DNA of 64,000 nt from Simmondsia chinensis (lineage: Eukaryota > Streptophyta > Magnoliopsida > Caryophyllales > Simmondsiaceae), in contig JAGTTD010000006.1 of the NCBI GenBank assembly GCA_018398585.1, positions 6,460,501 to 6,524,500 of the forward strand, in the 5' to 3' direction. Every line of letters starts with the position of its first letter. Within the stretch, counting starts at the first letter, position 1. Under the pieces are notes generated by a model, which did no database searches, was not told the DNA's origin, and saw nothing but the letters and a program-made list of their open reading frames with translations. The position numbers and the translations under genes are program-made. Positions 34,290 through 61,003 of the stretch are shown piece by piece.

Positions 34290-35250
34290 GGGCTTGGGTT
34301 TGATAATGTGGGAGTAAGAATAAAAAAATATTTGTGGGGCCTATAATTTTTATACTATTTCTAATTTTTATGTTACTTAATTACACTCAAATAATAAATT
34401 TAAATAAGTGAGTGAGCATAATAATAATAATATTAAAACTAATATTAATATTGTTATTATCCCGTGTTGACCTGTCAAAAAAGAAAATATATTGGATTAT
34501 ATTTTAGTAAAATATTTTGTTTACAACCACTTCCACTAATGTATATAAAACATAGAATTGGCTATTTTAACTTTATTACTGCCTTCATTCCATAATATAT
34601 CAAACAAATATGTAAAAATGATTGGGTCATTTGCGCTCCTCAAAAGTCATTCTCATTCCTTTATTTCTCACTCTTACAAATTGGTTCTCTCGCACCAAAT
34701 GACCCACTAGAGTACATTGTTGAATTTTTTTTTCAACTCTTATACTACCTTATTATTTATATTTAAATGTAAAGTTATTTAAGTTAAAAATAATCAAAAT
34801 TGCACAAAATTTACATTATTTTAAAAAAGTACGCATTCTTGCTTTCGTAGAATAATGCTTCTCTTTGTTAGTGTTACAAAAAAGGTTTTTTTTGGCATTG
34901 TCATCTCGGGCCTAGCACCATTAATTTCATTGTCCTTTACTGTTGCCTCCAACCTCAACCTAGATGCAGTAAGGCTAGGTTTTACCAATGCAGGCCATTA
35001 ATTGTCATCTTGAGCCCCATCCATATCCTTCATTGTTCACCTCTGCAACTATTACACTTCCTCTATTTGCCACTACTGTTCTCTTAATCATTTAGTTTCT
35101 CCCAAACTTTTCACGCTCGACCCAATTATGTTCTGCATAATCCCCTGTTTGGTTGGTGGGAGTGAGGAGGTGGGACTAGAAATGGCCAATCAGTTCCCAC
35201 TTTTTGGTTGTTTGGCGTATGAGAGTGGGATTGCAAATGAAAGGTGGGAT
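34290..35250 (+). repeat. dispersed repeat, copy 2
   Basis: Same block order as 16034-17350 but without the hAT MITE, so it shows the empty site of that MITE (ttgccactactg). Non-coding. Confidence 0.6.
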
Positions 35251-35454
35251 GGAAGTTGGAATGAAAAGTATTCCCTCCCACGTTTCCATATTCAGGGGAT
35301 CTGAGTTTGGAAATATAAGGGTAGACATATAAATTTTTTTACTATTCTTAATTTTTATTTTACTTAATTACCCTTAATAAACGTGAGCAAGATTTTGACC
35401 CCAATAATAATAATTATTATTATTGTCATTATCATTACAATTATAAGTTGTGTA

Positions 35455-35600
35455 AGGTTAAAGATATAAAATAATCAATAGAACAAGAATAAAAATACAA
35501 ACTCAAATATAAACAGAGAGAATTAGTAAGGAATTTATTCATTAATTCGGTGAACCAAAATTACAATATCAAAGCCATTCTTTTGGTCTCTGCTATATGA
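35455..35600. repeat. LTR-like fragment shared with the right end of Copia D
   Basis: Blocks such as atacaaactcaaatataa..agagag, aaatttattcat and gaaccaaaattac match 43970-44090 in the same orientation, which suggests a remnant LTR of the Copia D family. Confidence 0.45.
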
Positions 35601-35603
35601 GTA

Positions 35604-36050
35604 GAGGTGGCAAGTATGCCAGCCGAGCCCAGTCCCCCTAGCGGGTTGGGCCACGATCCTTCTTATTTTTGAGGAGGCCTATGGCCCAACTCGGCCCGGG
35701 CAAAACCTAGGCCCGGCCCTTTGCCCCCAATGGCTAGTGCTTGTTTATAACTTATTTTATAATTGTATGTTTTATTTATACTGTTATAATTGTACATTTT
35801 TTAATAAGTTATAATATATTTTATTTTAAAAAATATGTATGTAATTTTATAAGATACTATTATATTATCATTGTTATATTTTTTTAACAAGTTATAACAC
35901 ATTTCATTTTATAAAATGTATTTATAATTTTATAAGACACTATTATGATTGTATTGTAAGTTATGTTATTTATTAATAAATTATAATTATATATACAAAG
36001 AAGAGGGCGGGGCTATGCCAGGCCCAGAACAGAGGCTAGGCCCGTGGCCA
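35604..36050. mobile_element. hAT-like non-autonomous fragment
   Basis: The left end, tagaggtggcaa, is like the hAT termini at 14111 and 23183. It is GC-rich at both ends with ggcccgg/ccgggcc motifs in inverted arrangement and AT-rich inside. The right end (gtggccacctt) is only loosely complementary and I could not confirm a target duplication. Confidence 0.4.
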
Positions 36051-36370
36051 CCTTGCACATTTATATGCATGAGAAATGTGCTGATTCATGAATTGGAAAA
36101 ACCTAGAGATGCCACATCAGGGATAATTAGCGACAGGGTTGCAATACAGATAGGCCACTCGACCAAAGCGAGGGCTAGAACAACCGTAAGGAAATAGGGA
36201 CCAGAAAAGGACAAACACAAACAACAAATCATAACAAGAAAACAGGAGTGCAAAACGAAATACAAGCAGGGCCAATAGACGCTAGAAGACTATAGACACT
36301 AAAACTAACACACGAAGAGCTAAGACCAGGCTAGGAGATGAGAGTGCAACATCAAAACCAGGAAGGATGG
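36050..36370. other. unassigned stretch
   Basis: A-rich sequence with short frames; no feature that I can support. It may belong to the L1 fragment to the right. Confidence 0.4.
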
Positions 36371-38092
36371 TAGGTACTCAAGTCAAAAAATATCCTAATC
36401 ATTGCAAATCACTCGATCATAGCAGAATCATCACTATCAAAGCTCAACCCGAGTTTCTTCCCAGTCTCCCACGTATGCTCCCCCTCAAGAAATTTCTCAA
36501 CTGTTATAATCTTTTTCACCCTTTTGCCCGCCTTCCTCTTTCTTCTTTCATTACTCAAAGGCACAGGTAACCTCTTTGCACTGCTTTCGGGTGACATATC
36601 TGTAAGAAATTCTTATAGGTCTCGCTTAGCTTGCTCTTTTTTCCTGCACTTTAGAGCTCTGCGTCCCCTTTTAGACAAGCCGACATTAGGATCTTGGCGC
36701 CCTGACCCCACCTTCCTCCTTTGCTCCCCAGCCTTGCATGAGGAGGCGACTGTTCTTGGGATCTAGATGATATAGCTCCCCTATCCTTAACCCATGGCAA
36801 GAGAAGTGGGGGGTTTCGGTTAACTCGAGATTCCTGGATGTTTCAATTAGTTGGATTACAATTTGAGGAGAGGGAAGAATGAGAGTCGAGCATGGGATCT
36901 GGAAATCCCAGGGCCATCTACCAATGAATTGGCCGTCAACATGTAACGCAATATAGCCCGTACTCTACTCATCAATCCTCATGACAACATTTCCCAACCT
37001 ATAGCGAGGCAGCGGGAAACCCTCTTACAATGGATGAATAACAGGAGGAAGAGATCCCCGAAGTGATTCAAGCTCTAGCACTTTGATCTTGTCTGGGAGT
37101 TAAAGCTCGTTCCCTGTTTAATTTGGCAGAGGTGACAAAAGAAATTACTTTTAGAATTATCTTCTTTCACAAAAACCATTCGAAAACCCCCATTGTAATT
37201 TACTTGGACCATCTGTTGTAGAACTGATAGGGAGCAAGTGTCAATAAGAACCCTTGCAATGTCCACACATCTCATCGTAGATGTTCTGGAATCCGCTCGA
37301 ATAAACTTGCCCCAGATATTAGCAAAATCAATGAAGTACTCCTTCGACCAGCACTGTAGTGTAGACCATAAATTTCAACCCAAACTCTCCTAGGCTCCAA
37401 GAGTTTAGCCTGAGTATCTATACACTTGCTTGAACTTATGAAGCAACAATTATTTCCAAGGCCCGAGGTAGGATTCTAAGGACTCGATAGAATCACAAGT
37501 CAGGATGAACATGTCTGAGCTCAACCCTCTAGGGACCAAATCAAAAAAGTTATTCTCCATAATGAACCCAAGGACATTATCAAGCATGTCATCCTATTAA
37601 AAAAAAAAAAGAGCTATTATCGATCTATTCAACCAGGCCTCCACACAAACGTTTGTATTGGCCACCACGACCTTGGGGCCAATTTGATCCTCTGCAACCC
37701 CGGACCTACGGCCTTGGAGTCGTACCATTAGGAACATGATTGGTAGTTGTAGCTTCAGTTCTTCCATCACTATTAAAACTGTGAACCTATGCACGTGCTT
37801 GGCTTTGGTGATGAGCGGAGCTAAACCCTCTGCGCTGTTTAGCCCATTCAACTCTGATCTTGTAACCCACCACTCAACAACCATTCATGCATGAAATTGC
37901 CCTGAAAGCCTCACTCCTAAGCCGAAATCTAACAAAACCATAAGAAAATTTTGTACTGGCCCTTATGTTTTGGGGAACAAAAGTGTCATAGATCGAACTA
38001 AACTCACGAAAGATGGCTTTAAGCCATGAATTTGAAGTCCTCTCAGGGAGACCATTAACGAATATGGATACTGCCTCTTTGATAGATGACAT
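36370..38092 (-). pseudogene. L1-type LINE ORF1 remnant (RRM domain)
   Basis: The minus-strand start at 38092 (MSSIKEAVSIFVNGLPERTS) leads into an RRM-like segment ending FSYGFVRFRLRSEAFRAI, as in plant L1 ORF1 RNA-binding proteins. Downstream pieces (37597-37884, 37075-37275, 36409-36597) lie in other frames; the piece with DIARVLIDTCSL recalls the DUF4283 part. ORF2 is not seen to the left, so the element is truncated. Confidence 0.65.
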
Positions 38093-38740
38093 TTGACATG
38101 CCCAAAAGGGAGGACAATATCGTGATTATTTCGAAGAGAGTGCTAGAGACGGAGACTGAGGTGAAGATGGTGATGGAGGAGGGAAAATGAGGACAAAGGA
38201 GGCAATTTGAGGGAGAAATTTTAGGGTGGAAGCAATTTGAGAGGAGGAGGACGACATGGGAGGCGGTGGCGGCGACTTAAGGAGAGGAAGATGAAGGGGA
38301 CAGGAGGAGGTGATCTGAGGGGAGGAAGATGAAGCAGTGTGGTGGCTGAAGTCACACCATCGACAGTGAAGATTTGAGTGGAAGAAGATGACGAGGACAG
38401 GGGAGGCGATGAGAGGGATTCGAAGGTAAAGAGAGAGATGGGGTTAGGGAGAAGGAAGAGGAGATGGCAGCTGCGGTGGCAGTGGTGGGGAGGGAGGCGA
38501 AGGGTTTCGAATTAGCATCGGTGGTGGAGATTGGGTGGAGGAAGACGACGGGGACAGGGGAGGTGATGGAGATGGATTCAAAGGTAGAGAGAGAGAGATG
38601 GGTTAGGGAGAAGGTACCAGTGATGGTGGGCGGAGGTAGTGGCTGCGGTGGCGGTGATGGGCAGGGAAGTGGTGGAGATTGGGCACTGGCGGTGGAGAGG
38701 GAGGCGAAGGGTTTTTTGTTGGTGGTGGAGATTAAAAAAT
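38093..38740 (-). repeat. purine-rich tandem repeats upstream of the L1 ORF1
   Basis: Units of roughly 150-165 bp recur, marked by ggtggagattgggtgg, gacgacggggacagggga, gggttagggagaagg and gagggaggcgaagggttt. The minus strand is CT/CCG-rich, as expected of an L1 5' UTR. The long frames called here on both strands follow from the low-complexity composition. Confidence 0.6.
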
Positions 38741-38808
38741 ATAAGAGTTCGTATCTTATTGAATCTATAGAAGTAAGTTTTTTTCCCACACATGTCAATC
38801 ATGCATGT

Positions 38809-38810
<2 letters not shown>

Positions 38811-38882
<72 letters not shown>
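38811..38882. repeat. (AC)n(AT)n compound microsatellite
   Basis: About 23 AC units followed by about 12 AT units. Confidence 0.97.
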
Positions 38883-38890
<8 letters not shown>

Positions 38891-41624
38891 TATGTATATG
38901 TGTATGTGTGTATAAGGTCTTTTATATAATTTCTAATTTTAAGATACTTGATAATATTCAATATGACCCATAAAAATTATATCCAAAGAATATCCAATAT
39001 TTACAACACTTCACTTTTGGATATTATCCTTCAAAATATTGCGGGACAAATACTCCTAAAAGAGTAGTGTATCAGTTATATACAAATTTTAAATTGTCTC
39101 ATTAAACACCTTGCCAGGAAAACCCCGGCAGGAAAAAACTACAGCGAAAGAAAAAAAGAGTACAATGTGTTTTAACTCCCCTCATCGGTGCACATTAACC
39201 AAGGTTACGCTTGAATTGGTGAATGTCCATCTTGTACACTAATTTCTCGAAATTTAGTTGTCGACATGTTTCGGTGAATAACTCCTCCAGGTTCTTGAAT
39301 GAACTTTACAAACATTTATTTTACCTTTCTTTTGAAGCTCGTGAGAGAATAAATCTTCTTTGAAATGTACTTGGTTCAATCAACTTTCTACAACTTGATC
39401 AATATAAAGCAAACTTGTCATCTTATGGTACCATCGGACTCCCCTTGATTGTTGAAAGCTTATAGGATACGTTGCACCAAAGGCCTTAACCATACCTATT
39501 CTTTACTTGCTTATAAAGCACGTGTCTTAATAGTAGTTGCAATTGTTAGTAGATTGCCAGAATGTCACAATATAACAATATAAATCAATGTCATGTTTAT
39601 CACTTACCTCACGTGGGTCAAATAAATAACTAGTACTTTATATGCAAATTTAATTGGGAGTTTGACTTAACAATAATCCTATATTTGTTGTTACATTAGG
39701 ATATATGTTTAACCATATTCTAAAGTCCTCATGTCGATGTTGTAACCAGTTAATCAAAGAAGCATAGGTCTCGTGTAACAAACATATTAGAGCATTAATT
39801 TTACCAAGGTATGGTACTTTTGGGACCAAAAATTCATGTGTTACCTCATTAAGGCTGAAAGAGGTCTACTATTTATATCAAAGAATCAAACAACATTTAG
39901 GGCACTAAATAGATGTGAGTTAATCACAGTGAAATATGTAAGTATCTTCCTAATGTAATTTGATCAATAGACCAATACTTTGTCATATTTGTGCTCAATC
40001 GACAGGCTGAGACAAAAATTTATTTTTCCACGATCCTTTATTTTGAATTCTTAATTTAGGTGCACGACATTTTTTTCACACTCTTTTGGAGTCATATATA
40101 TCACATATGCCTGGATCATTTTAATTCATACAAAAATCTTTATAATTTGATTGAGCATAATTCCCACGGTTTAAACTACATGCTTTTGGCATCAAATCAT
40201 GGGCAAAAAAGCTCCAAGGAAAAATGTTCGAGACTTCCATTATCAAGTGACTCATAAATAAGCTGCTACCATATTCATAAGACACATACGGAGACTGCAA
40301 GGCCAATTGCAACCATTTCTTGTATACATATGTTCCATTAATTTCTGGTCTCTATAATAAATCTTTGGATATGAATCGTGATTTTTTCATACAAATACCT
40401 ATGGGCGGCCTATAGGTTTTTCTCTTTGGGCATTTAGACTATAGGTTCAAAAACGACACATTATAAATTTTGTCCAGATCGGGCCTTTCAATTTCATCCA
40501 ATCGTCTCTTTTTTGGCATTCTTAAACAAATTTTGATTCAAAATTTTCTATTTTTTTGATTACATCACTAGCTACTATATATACAAATATTTGATCAATT
40601 TTATTTTTGGTTCTATCATATCCCATAATTTATCGAGATTTCTTTATCATAGAAATTTTAATAGTTATAGTAGTGTTAGGTACCTGATATTCTTGAGGAA
40701 TTTCATTCATATTTTTTTCTTACTTAATACTATTACATCTGCATAGTTTTTCTCTTCGTTTGTTTTGTAATAGAGGGACCAATATTTTTCTTGTTCCTTT
40801 TTCTATCTTAGATTTAAATCTTTGGAACCAAAAAGTCTATGACACTTCTAGCATTCAATAGATGCATTTGTCAATATATTAGAATATTGCTCAATTGGAA
40901 TATTAATTCGAGTAAGAGCATAATGGGGATATGTGATTTAGTCACTCTCTTTGAACAATTTTTTGAACTCATAGGTCACTGATGCATTCCACATAACTTT
41001 TCTTTTTTCAACTTTCACTTTTCTCCCCTATATTCTGGAAATCTTGTTTTGTCAAATTTATAATGAGCAAACTATGTTGTAAAATGTTTCCAATTAATAT
41101 CACCAGATATTCGATAATAAATGTGAATTCAAACCCAACATAAGATTTCGAGTCCCATGTTTCGACCCATCTTTTTGCATTAAGGTGGAGTAACTAGGAC
41201 ATAAGTTATATTTATAAAATTCATAGATGGGATTATATCTGATTTTTGTTAGAGACAAGTTATACTGGAAAAAATCATGATAATCAGTCGGTCTAGTGTG
41301 AATTAATGCTACAACATACATCATAGCATGTGCCAATATGGAAGTAAGCAATATTAATGATATAGCAATTCACATCAAACATTTAATTAAAATTCTGCAA
41401 GTCCATTTTTATATGTATGTGGGATATATGGTAGTCAATTGTAATCCCAATTGACATACAATAATCTTTAAATTCTTGAGATGTAAATTTTCATACATTA
41501 TTGCATCATATAATCCAATATTTGAGCTCATAGTCACATTATTATATAAGGAGTTTCACAAATGTCATATCACAAGTGGATTACTTATATATATATATAT
41601 ATATATATGTAAATGAAAAACATA

Positions 41625-41940
41625 GAATACAGCCACACAGCCACAGAGAAAACCAAAGGTAAACGAGCTAAAACCTAGACACCTCAAACAAAGCCGAAGC
41701 CACACTCACTTAGCGATCAAACAAAAAATTAAAACGACACCATACGATAGAAATAATCGAGTCAGCAATAACGTCTTCACTCCTCTTCAAACCTTGGAAG
41801 ATTCTCCTATTTCTCTCCATCCAGATGCCATAAACAGTTGCAACCACAACAATTCTTTTGACAACACTATAATTCTTCCGATTCCTAACATGACACCCAA
41901 CCAGTTCATTATGTCCTGAAGACGACACAACTTAGTTAGA
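41625..41940 (-). mobile_element. L1 3'-end fragment
   Basis: The frame 41710-41928 has VYGIWMERNRRIFQ and IISIVWCRF, the C-terminal zf-RVT-type end of plant L1 ORF2. It lies between two (TA)n runs (about 41588-41608 and 41943-41966) that may be its target region. Confidence 0.6.
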
Positions 41941-42461
41941 TCATATATATATATATATATATATATTCGTAGTCTTTCTTAGTTAGGGATGATCTAATAA
42001 TCATTTTGCCTAAACAACCCAAAATGTTTCACCCGAAATAAAAATCGTCTGATTTTTTAATGGATATAAGAATCTCCAACTATTCTCTTATACTTGGATG
42101 ATCCAAACAGTCATGCCATCAAATACAAGCCTTTTGGGTTTTTAACTTCTGGTGACCATCCAGATGGGTATCTCAATGAAATTAGATTTATTTGTGATGT
42201 AATAGAGAGTAGAGCCTTACTTATGAAAAATATTGTTCCTATATGAAACAAGATATGTGCTCTTCTGGGGCCATTAATTAAGTTTAAAACACCATCTGTT
42301 GTGACGTTGTATGAATTTTCACCATTTGTATTTTGTAAAACATAAAATACATATAAGCACAAACGATATTATAAGTGTGATATCGCAAAACAATATTATG
42401 TTTTAGATTATAGTTGAACCTGCTGATCCTTGGTAATGAGACATGTTATAAATAATGTACA

Positions 42462-42707
42462 AAAAAGGAACATACCCAGTGCCTCAAAGGCTCCCACCTA
42501 AGCAGGGTCGGGGGGGGGGGGGGGAATGTACGCAGCCTTCCCCTTTCAGGGTGTTAACCTGAAGAGAGGTTGTTTCCCAGTGCCCCCAACCTGAGGATGA
42601 GGACTTCCCAAGAGGTCACCCATCCTGGTATTACTCTAGCCCAAGTACGCTTAACTTTGGAGTTCTAATGGGATTCGGTGACAGCGTGTTGGTGCCCTCT
42701 TTGGTTT
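42462..42707 (-). mobile_element. 5S rRNA-headed SINE with RTE LINE tail (most complete copy)
   Basis: On the minus strand the first ~105 bases match plant 5S rRNA, including ATCCCATTAGAACTCC, AAGTTAAGCGTACTTGGGC (A box) and AGGATGGGTGACCTC (C box). After GTCCTC the sequence switches to AGGTTGGGGGCACTGGG and continues to GGGAGCCTTTGAGGCACTGG, the tail of the RTE LINE at 33679-33820. The flanks are taaataatgtaca (42449-42461) and taaataatataca (42708-42720), a 13-bp duplication with one mismatch. The head keeps an internal Pol III promoter layout. A poly-G run (from about 42511) has grown in the tail. Confidence 0.8.
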
Positions 42708-43415
42708 TAAATAATATACACATATTATTAAACATATGTCATATAAAATATCAGATGGATGATACCATTGTTGTTTGTACAGAGTAAGACAACATCATTT
42801 TATTAAAGTAAAACATATTTTAGTACAAAGGATACACTTAAAAGAATAACAAAAATTTTAGTCAATTTGAACATTTTTATTTCCTATCAAATGATCAATT
42901 TTCCCATTACGATCTTCGGAAAAATTAGGAACATCTAAATGTTTATCATTGAGTGGAGAATGATTTTCAGCAAAATTGGCTTCTGGAAAATTTTTCCCCC
43001 CTTCAACGATGCTCGGTAAAGATCCACCAAGTGTTCGACTGTACGACATGTACGCGTCCAAAGACCTTTTGACCTCATCGGTAAAAATATATTGTTTCCA
43101 GATCTTTTGACATATTTTGTCAAGGGGAATTTTCCTTTCTATATTTCTCCTTGTCATCTGTGGATTTCTTAAATTTTTGGTCCGCTCTGGTTACCATAGT
43201 ATTAGTTATTATGACCACGATTATAATCTCGTCCACGGACGCAGCCACGCCCATGACCACGTCCTTGATGGTCGTATGTCGTAGCATTCACTTCAGGGAA
43301 TATTTCTAATCTATTTGGACATGGCTGATGATTTTTCATTAATAGCCATTGTTTTGTTAGAAAGGTGACATGATATTAACTCTGAGTTTTTCTTAAAATC
43401 TCATTCTCGATATTG

Positions 43416-43890
43416 CTACTGCAGGAGCATATTCGAGATATGAAAAGCATATAGTGTTTTCTCTAACATATCCTTCTCGGTAATACTTTTCCCGCATAAT
43501 TTTAGTTGGAAGGTAATGCTAAATAATATAGAGTTATACTCGCTTACAATTTTAAAATCTTGCAACCACAGGTGAATCCATTCATAGCAAGCTTTAGGGA
43601 GGATTATAGTATTTTGATGATTAAACCTCTCCTTTAAATTCAGCCAAAGGACACACATGTCCTTTACAGTAAGATACTTGGAATCCTTCATGGATATGAT
43701 GCGTGGGAAATATTATTGCTTTGGTGCGATCTTGCAGGGAAGTGCTATTTGCCCTTTTGATTGTGTCTTCAAGATTTATAGCATCAAGGTAAATCTCATT
43801 ATTAAGGGTCCATGGCAAAAAATATTTTTTGTCACATATACTAAGAGCAGTAAACTCAAGTTTAGTAAGATTAGATGTTATAAAGGACAA
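43416..43890 (-). pseudogene. Copia D gag
   Basis: Two overlapping frames together give a Copia Gag N-terminus (NLTKLEFTALSICDKKYFLP, DRTKAIIFPTHHIHEGFQV) and the following part (VLWLNLKERFNHQNTIILPK, LQDFKIVSEYNSILFSITFQ, DMLEKTLYAFHISNMLLQ). A frameshift lies near 43650. The zinc-knuckle zone continues at 42935-43200 (SKGLWTRTCRTVEHLVDLY). It is clearly a different lineage from Copia A to C. Confidence 0.75.
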
Positions 43891-43960
43891 AGATCATGGA
43901 ACGATAACTTACTTCAAGTATATAATGATCCTGGCTAGAGACTCGTGTTGATAACTAGTT

Positions 43961-44220
43961 ATAAAACTAGGGACATAAAATACTTAAAGGATGAGAATAA
44001 ACATACAAACTCAAATATAATTAGAGAGCATTAGCAAGAAATTTATTCAGAAATCCGATGACCCAAAATTACTATCTTGGAACCCCCATAACTTTTAGTA
44101 TACAAGTAATTTCACACTAAGACACATGCGCGCACGCGTATACATACATTAGATGGAATAACTAGATTTACTTTGATTTAAAACTAATAGTCTATATTCT
44201 ATTTTCTCATATTTAACCCG
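43961..44220 (-). repeat. possible 5' LTR of Copia D
   Basis: It follows the primer-site-like string and shares blocks with 35455-35600. Its right end is not clear. Confidence 0.4.
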
Positions 44221-44790
44221 GTCATGCCCTATGTATATAAGTTACAAACAAATGTTTTTTCTTATGTAGAAAACTACCTTGAAAAATTATCATTTTTCTC
44301 TTAATAACCACAAATTTTCAACTTTTCATAAATGACCTACAAAGTTTAAATTTTTTTGAATAACCATCTTTAATTATGTTAACTACCCATTATATATTAC
44401 ATGATATTTGCATGAACTTTAGCTTCCCAATAAACTCACGTGGACCCCTATCCCAACTAGGTTTGATCCTATGGGGGTCCAAAAGTGGCAGGACTTGAAT
44501 CTTAGTGCAGAAGAGGAGTAGAAAATGCTTTGCCACCATGATATTTTAAGTTATGTAGTTTAATTGACACTCTAAAATCTATAGAAAGCTACTAGTAGGT
44601 ACAAATAACTAACAATATAATTTGAGGCGGTTGATAAAAAAAATTTAGATTTTTGGTGATAGGTTTTTGAAGAATTAAAAAGTCATGGTAGTTAAATGAA
44701 AGATGTCAACTTTTTAAGTTTTTTTAAGGAAAAAAACCCAACCCCATAACAAAATGGGAATAATTATTATTACTATAATTATTATTTTCA
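44221..44790. other. AT-rich stretch without recognisable gene
   Basis: No coding, RNA or transposon signature that I can support. Confidence 0.5.
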
Positions 44791-44794
44791 ACAA

Positions 44795-45250
44795 TGGGAA
44801 TTATTATTTAGGTATCATAAGGTTTGATCATTTATCACGTATATACTTTAATGTTTCAATATATACAATGAAGTAAGGTTTAAATATTTTAGCACTTAGG
44901 TACTCAGATGTTTTAACATCTTATCAATCATGTACCCTTTTATGAAAAGTTAATAGATTTTTGTTAAAAAATACTAAAATAGAACATGATTCGACAATAT
45001 ATCAATATCTTCCTTAGAATTTGCAATTTTTTTTTTGGCAAGATAATGGTAAGAAGACATAAGATTTCGATAATATTTAGATAGTTTATATCAATATTTG
45101 GCGATCTTTTTATCGTAGTTTGATGAAAATATTTATATAACTTATATATATTATAGTAATTATGTAAAATTTTAGCATTTTTATATATAAAATTCATCCA
45201 TTTTTTATAAAGAAACCCGACAACTCTTACATATGGTACTTAAATGATCA
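44795..45250. mobile_element. decayed foldback MITE, same family as 51787-52346
   Basis: The left arm (gtatcataaggtttgatcatttatcac, catatatacaatg, ttagcacttaggtactc) matches the left arm at 51797, and the interior (aaaatactaaaatagaacatg) matches too. The right arm (tggtacttaaatgatcaaat) is its weak reverse complement. AT-rich and non-coding. Confidence 0.6.
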
Positions 45251-45419
45251 AATATTCAAATCTAAAAATATTTTAATATCTATATAAAAATATAAAAATA
45301 CCTAAATAATTAATGATGAAATTACATAATATTTAATATGGTCACAAGTCCTTGCCTGCCTCTATGCCCGGGCCGAACCCATTTAATCCGTTTCTAACAC
45401 ACACCTGCCCGTTCTATAC

Positions 45420-46034
45420 ATTTTTCCATCTCTCTCTCTCTCTCTCTCTTCCCCCCCATGCGTTCCTACCTTTCCTTCGCAATAGAAGAATCGTCCGATG
45501 GATCTCGATCGGTGAATCACAGAGCGCAGCAATTTTGTGAAGAAAAGCAGCGAAGAACTCCGAAGATTTCGCAGTCACTCCTTTGATTGATCTTCGTGTT
45601 AAATTTTCCCCTTTTATGTTGAATTGAACGCAAAATTATTCGTATAGGGTTAGGGTTTGTTATCAAGATCATGTTGTATTTGATTTCGATTGATTGATTT
45701 TCTTTTCTGTGGTTCATCAGCTCATGCTTTTGTAGTGGCCTGGTTTATTTGATTCGATTGTATTATGTAATCATGTACTGTACATTAACTGACATCCGTT
45801 CCTTTTTTGTTCTTGTTCATTTGTTAGTTTGATTTTGTTTTTGCTTTGTTAAAATGATATATTCATGGTCCAAATTTGGGTATTTTGAAAATTGAAGGAA
45901 AAAAATTCATTAAAGGAGAGAAGAAGAATTTGGGAAATAGATAGGAGCAACAAAAAAGAAAAGTTTTTGAAGAAACAAGAAAGTATTGTTACCATTAAAA
46001 AAAAAAAAAGAGAACATATCTTTTGATACAAAAT
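45420..46034 (+). promoter_or_regulatory. putative core promoter/5' UTR of the poly(A) polymerase gene
   Basis: A (CT)n run at about 45428-45450, often seen near plant transcription starts, is followed by GC-richer sequence (45480-45600) and then AT-rich sequence up to the ATG. A 5'-UTR intron is possible but no splice pair is compelling. No clear TATA box was recognised, so the start site is not defined. Confidence 0.4.
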
Positions 46035-60964
<14,930 letters not shown>

Positions 60965-60997
60965 GGGAATGCCTAACATCAATAGCTGCTCTTGCAG

Positions 60998-61003
60998 AAT
61001 AAA
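60998..61003 (+). terminator. candidate polyadenylation signal of PAPS
   Basis: AATAAA 34 bases after the TGA stop. It is the first canonical signal downstream; a longer 3' UTR is possible. Confidence 0.4.

Larger units (their letters stand above)
38980..43960 (-). mobile_element. Copia D: very decayed Ty1-copia element with nested insertions
   Basis: Minus-strand remnants, right to left: Gag (43416-43890), zinc knuckle and spacer (42858-43200), GAG-pre-integrase (42111-42362, GPRRAHILFHIGTIFF), integrase C-terminal half (41100-41351, ILAHAMMYVVALIHTRPTDY). A poorly readable Pol remainder runs down to about 39000, where cattaaacaccttgccagg resembles the 3' untranslated part of such elements. 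Next to the right end is gctagagactcgtgttgataac (43935-43956), a likely altered primer site. An L1 tail (41625-41935) and the 5S-headed SINE (42462-42707) are inserted in it. Confidence 0.7.

Noticed and set aside
38464..38973. A 169-codon plus-strand ORF and its antisense partner
   Set aside because: They run through purine-rich repeats and an AC/AT microsatellite. No domain; low-complexity artefact.
42597..42705. A 5S rRNA gene (minus strand)
   Set aside because: It diverges at the first bases, lacks the normal 5S 3' end and T-stretch terminator, and continues directly into a LINE-type tail between duplications. It is part of a SINE-like element.
42462..42707. Cassandra TRIM (LTR element carrying 5S sequence)
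   Set aside because: No LTR ends, primer site or paired repeat. The 13- and 15-bp duplications and the RTE-like tail fit a SINE better.
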